This document shows, piece by piece, positions 63,910 through 64,000 of a stretch of 64,000 nucleotides of DNA. The position numbers were made by a program, and so were the translations under genes. The notes under the pieces were generated by a model. It was given only the letters and a program-made list of their open reading frames with translations, did no database searches and was not told where the DNA came from. Position 1 is the first letter of the stretch; every line of letters starts with the position of its first letter. Source of the DNA: Winogradskyella aurantiaca (GTDB lineage Bacteria > Bacteroidota > Bacteroidia > Flavobacteriales > Flavobacteriaceae); NCBI RefSeq assembly GCF_003362725.1, contig NZ_QKTV01000001.1, positions 806,001 to 870,000 on the forward strand, written 5' to 3'.

Positions 63910-64000
63910 ATCAAATGTATTGTGGTGGTCAACTAAAGATAGCAGATTTTTATCAAGGCCCCTGATTTTACAATTAAAGTGACCTTATCATAATAAGGCA

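Noticed and set aside
63910-64000. Gene start at the right edge
   Set aside because: The last 91 bases show no supported reading frame; only upstream sequence of the alpha/beta hydrolase gene.

Overview
The window reads as one stretch of a low-GC chromosome from a member of the Flavobacteriaceae (Bacteroidota), most likely marine. Four things point there: repeated TAnnTTTG promoter -7 elements just upstream of genes; type IX secretion genes (porT/sprT beside ubiE, and a T9SS plug protein beside apaG); a Bacteroidota-type TamL lipoprotein and many SPII lipoproteins; and a complete Na+-translocating NADH:quinone reductase operon with Na+-dependent transport and sulfatase/laminarinase-type genes. 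Genes are dense and often overlap by a few bases. I see no tRNA, rRNA, insertion sequence, prophage or CRISPR array.

Layout. 1-7.0 kb: the 5' end of pnp, rpsO with a possible structured leader, two unknown lipoproteins, accD and fbaA, then tamL. 7.0-19.2 kb: an SPOUT methyltransferase, porT, ubiE, trkA-trkH, two small membrane proteins, an aminotransferase, a fatty acid desaturase, rsmG, pruA, a DUF6695-like protein and apaG. 19.4-30.3 kb: the T9SS plug gene, nqrABCDEF, a Cys-rich small protein, a DASS-type Na+/anion symporter, a small conserved protein and apbE, whose product attaches FMN to NqrB and NqrC. 30.3-37.1 kb: housekeeping genes (a methyltransferase, cupin and map run, an acyl-CoA transferase, a HAD protein, gpmI, a GNAT protein and pepE), with a structured 340-bp intergenic region.

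37.2-42.0 kb: two overlapping secreted carboxypeptidase-regulatory-like paralogs, a DUF6702-like protein, an M1 metallopeptidase and tatA. 42.0-49.6 kb: a tight minus-strand operon for kynurenine catabolism by the 2-aminomuconate branch (kynU, kmo, RidA-type deaminase, aldehyde dehydrogenase, SDR-like protein, 3-hydroxyanthranilate dioxygenase, ACMS decarboxylase, O-methyltransferase). Its SDR-like member lacks the YxxxK catalytic pair and its dioxygenase lacks the C-terminal rubredoxin-like cysteines. 49.7-54.6 kb: an Fe-S/CDGSH fusion, a lipoprotein, a methyltransferase, msrA and groES-groEL. 54.8-63.9 kb: two convergent paralogous sulfatases, a decayed NTF2-like remnant, an MFS transporter, a GH16 glycosidase, a DoxX-like protein and an alpha/beta hydrolase, an accessory region probably concerned with sulfated or beta-glucan substrates.

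No clearly new large system stands out. The best candidates for undescribed biology are the two unknown genes between nqr and apbE, the catalytically altered SDR in the kynurenine operon, the carboxypeptidase-regulatory/DUF6702/M1 cluster and the structured intergenic region near 35.7-35.9 kb. Several track starts were moved to downstream ATG codons, and several genes appear to start with TTG or GTG in overlap with the preceding gene.
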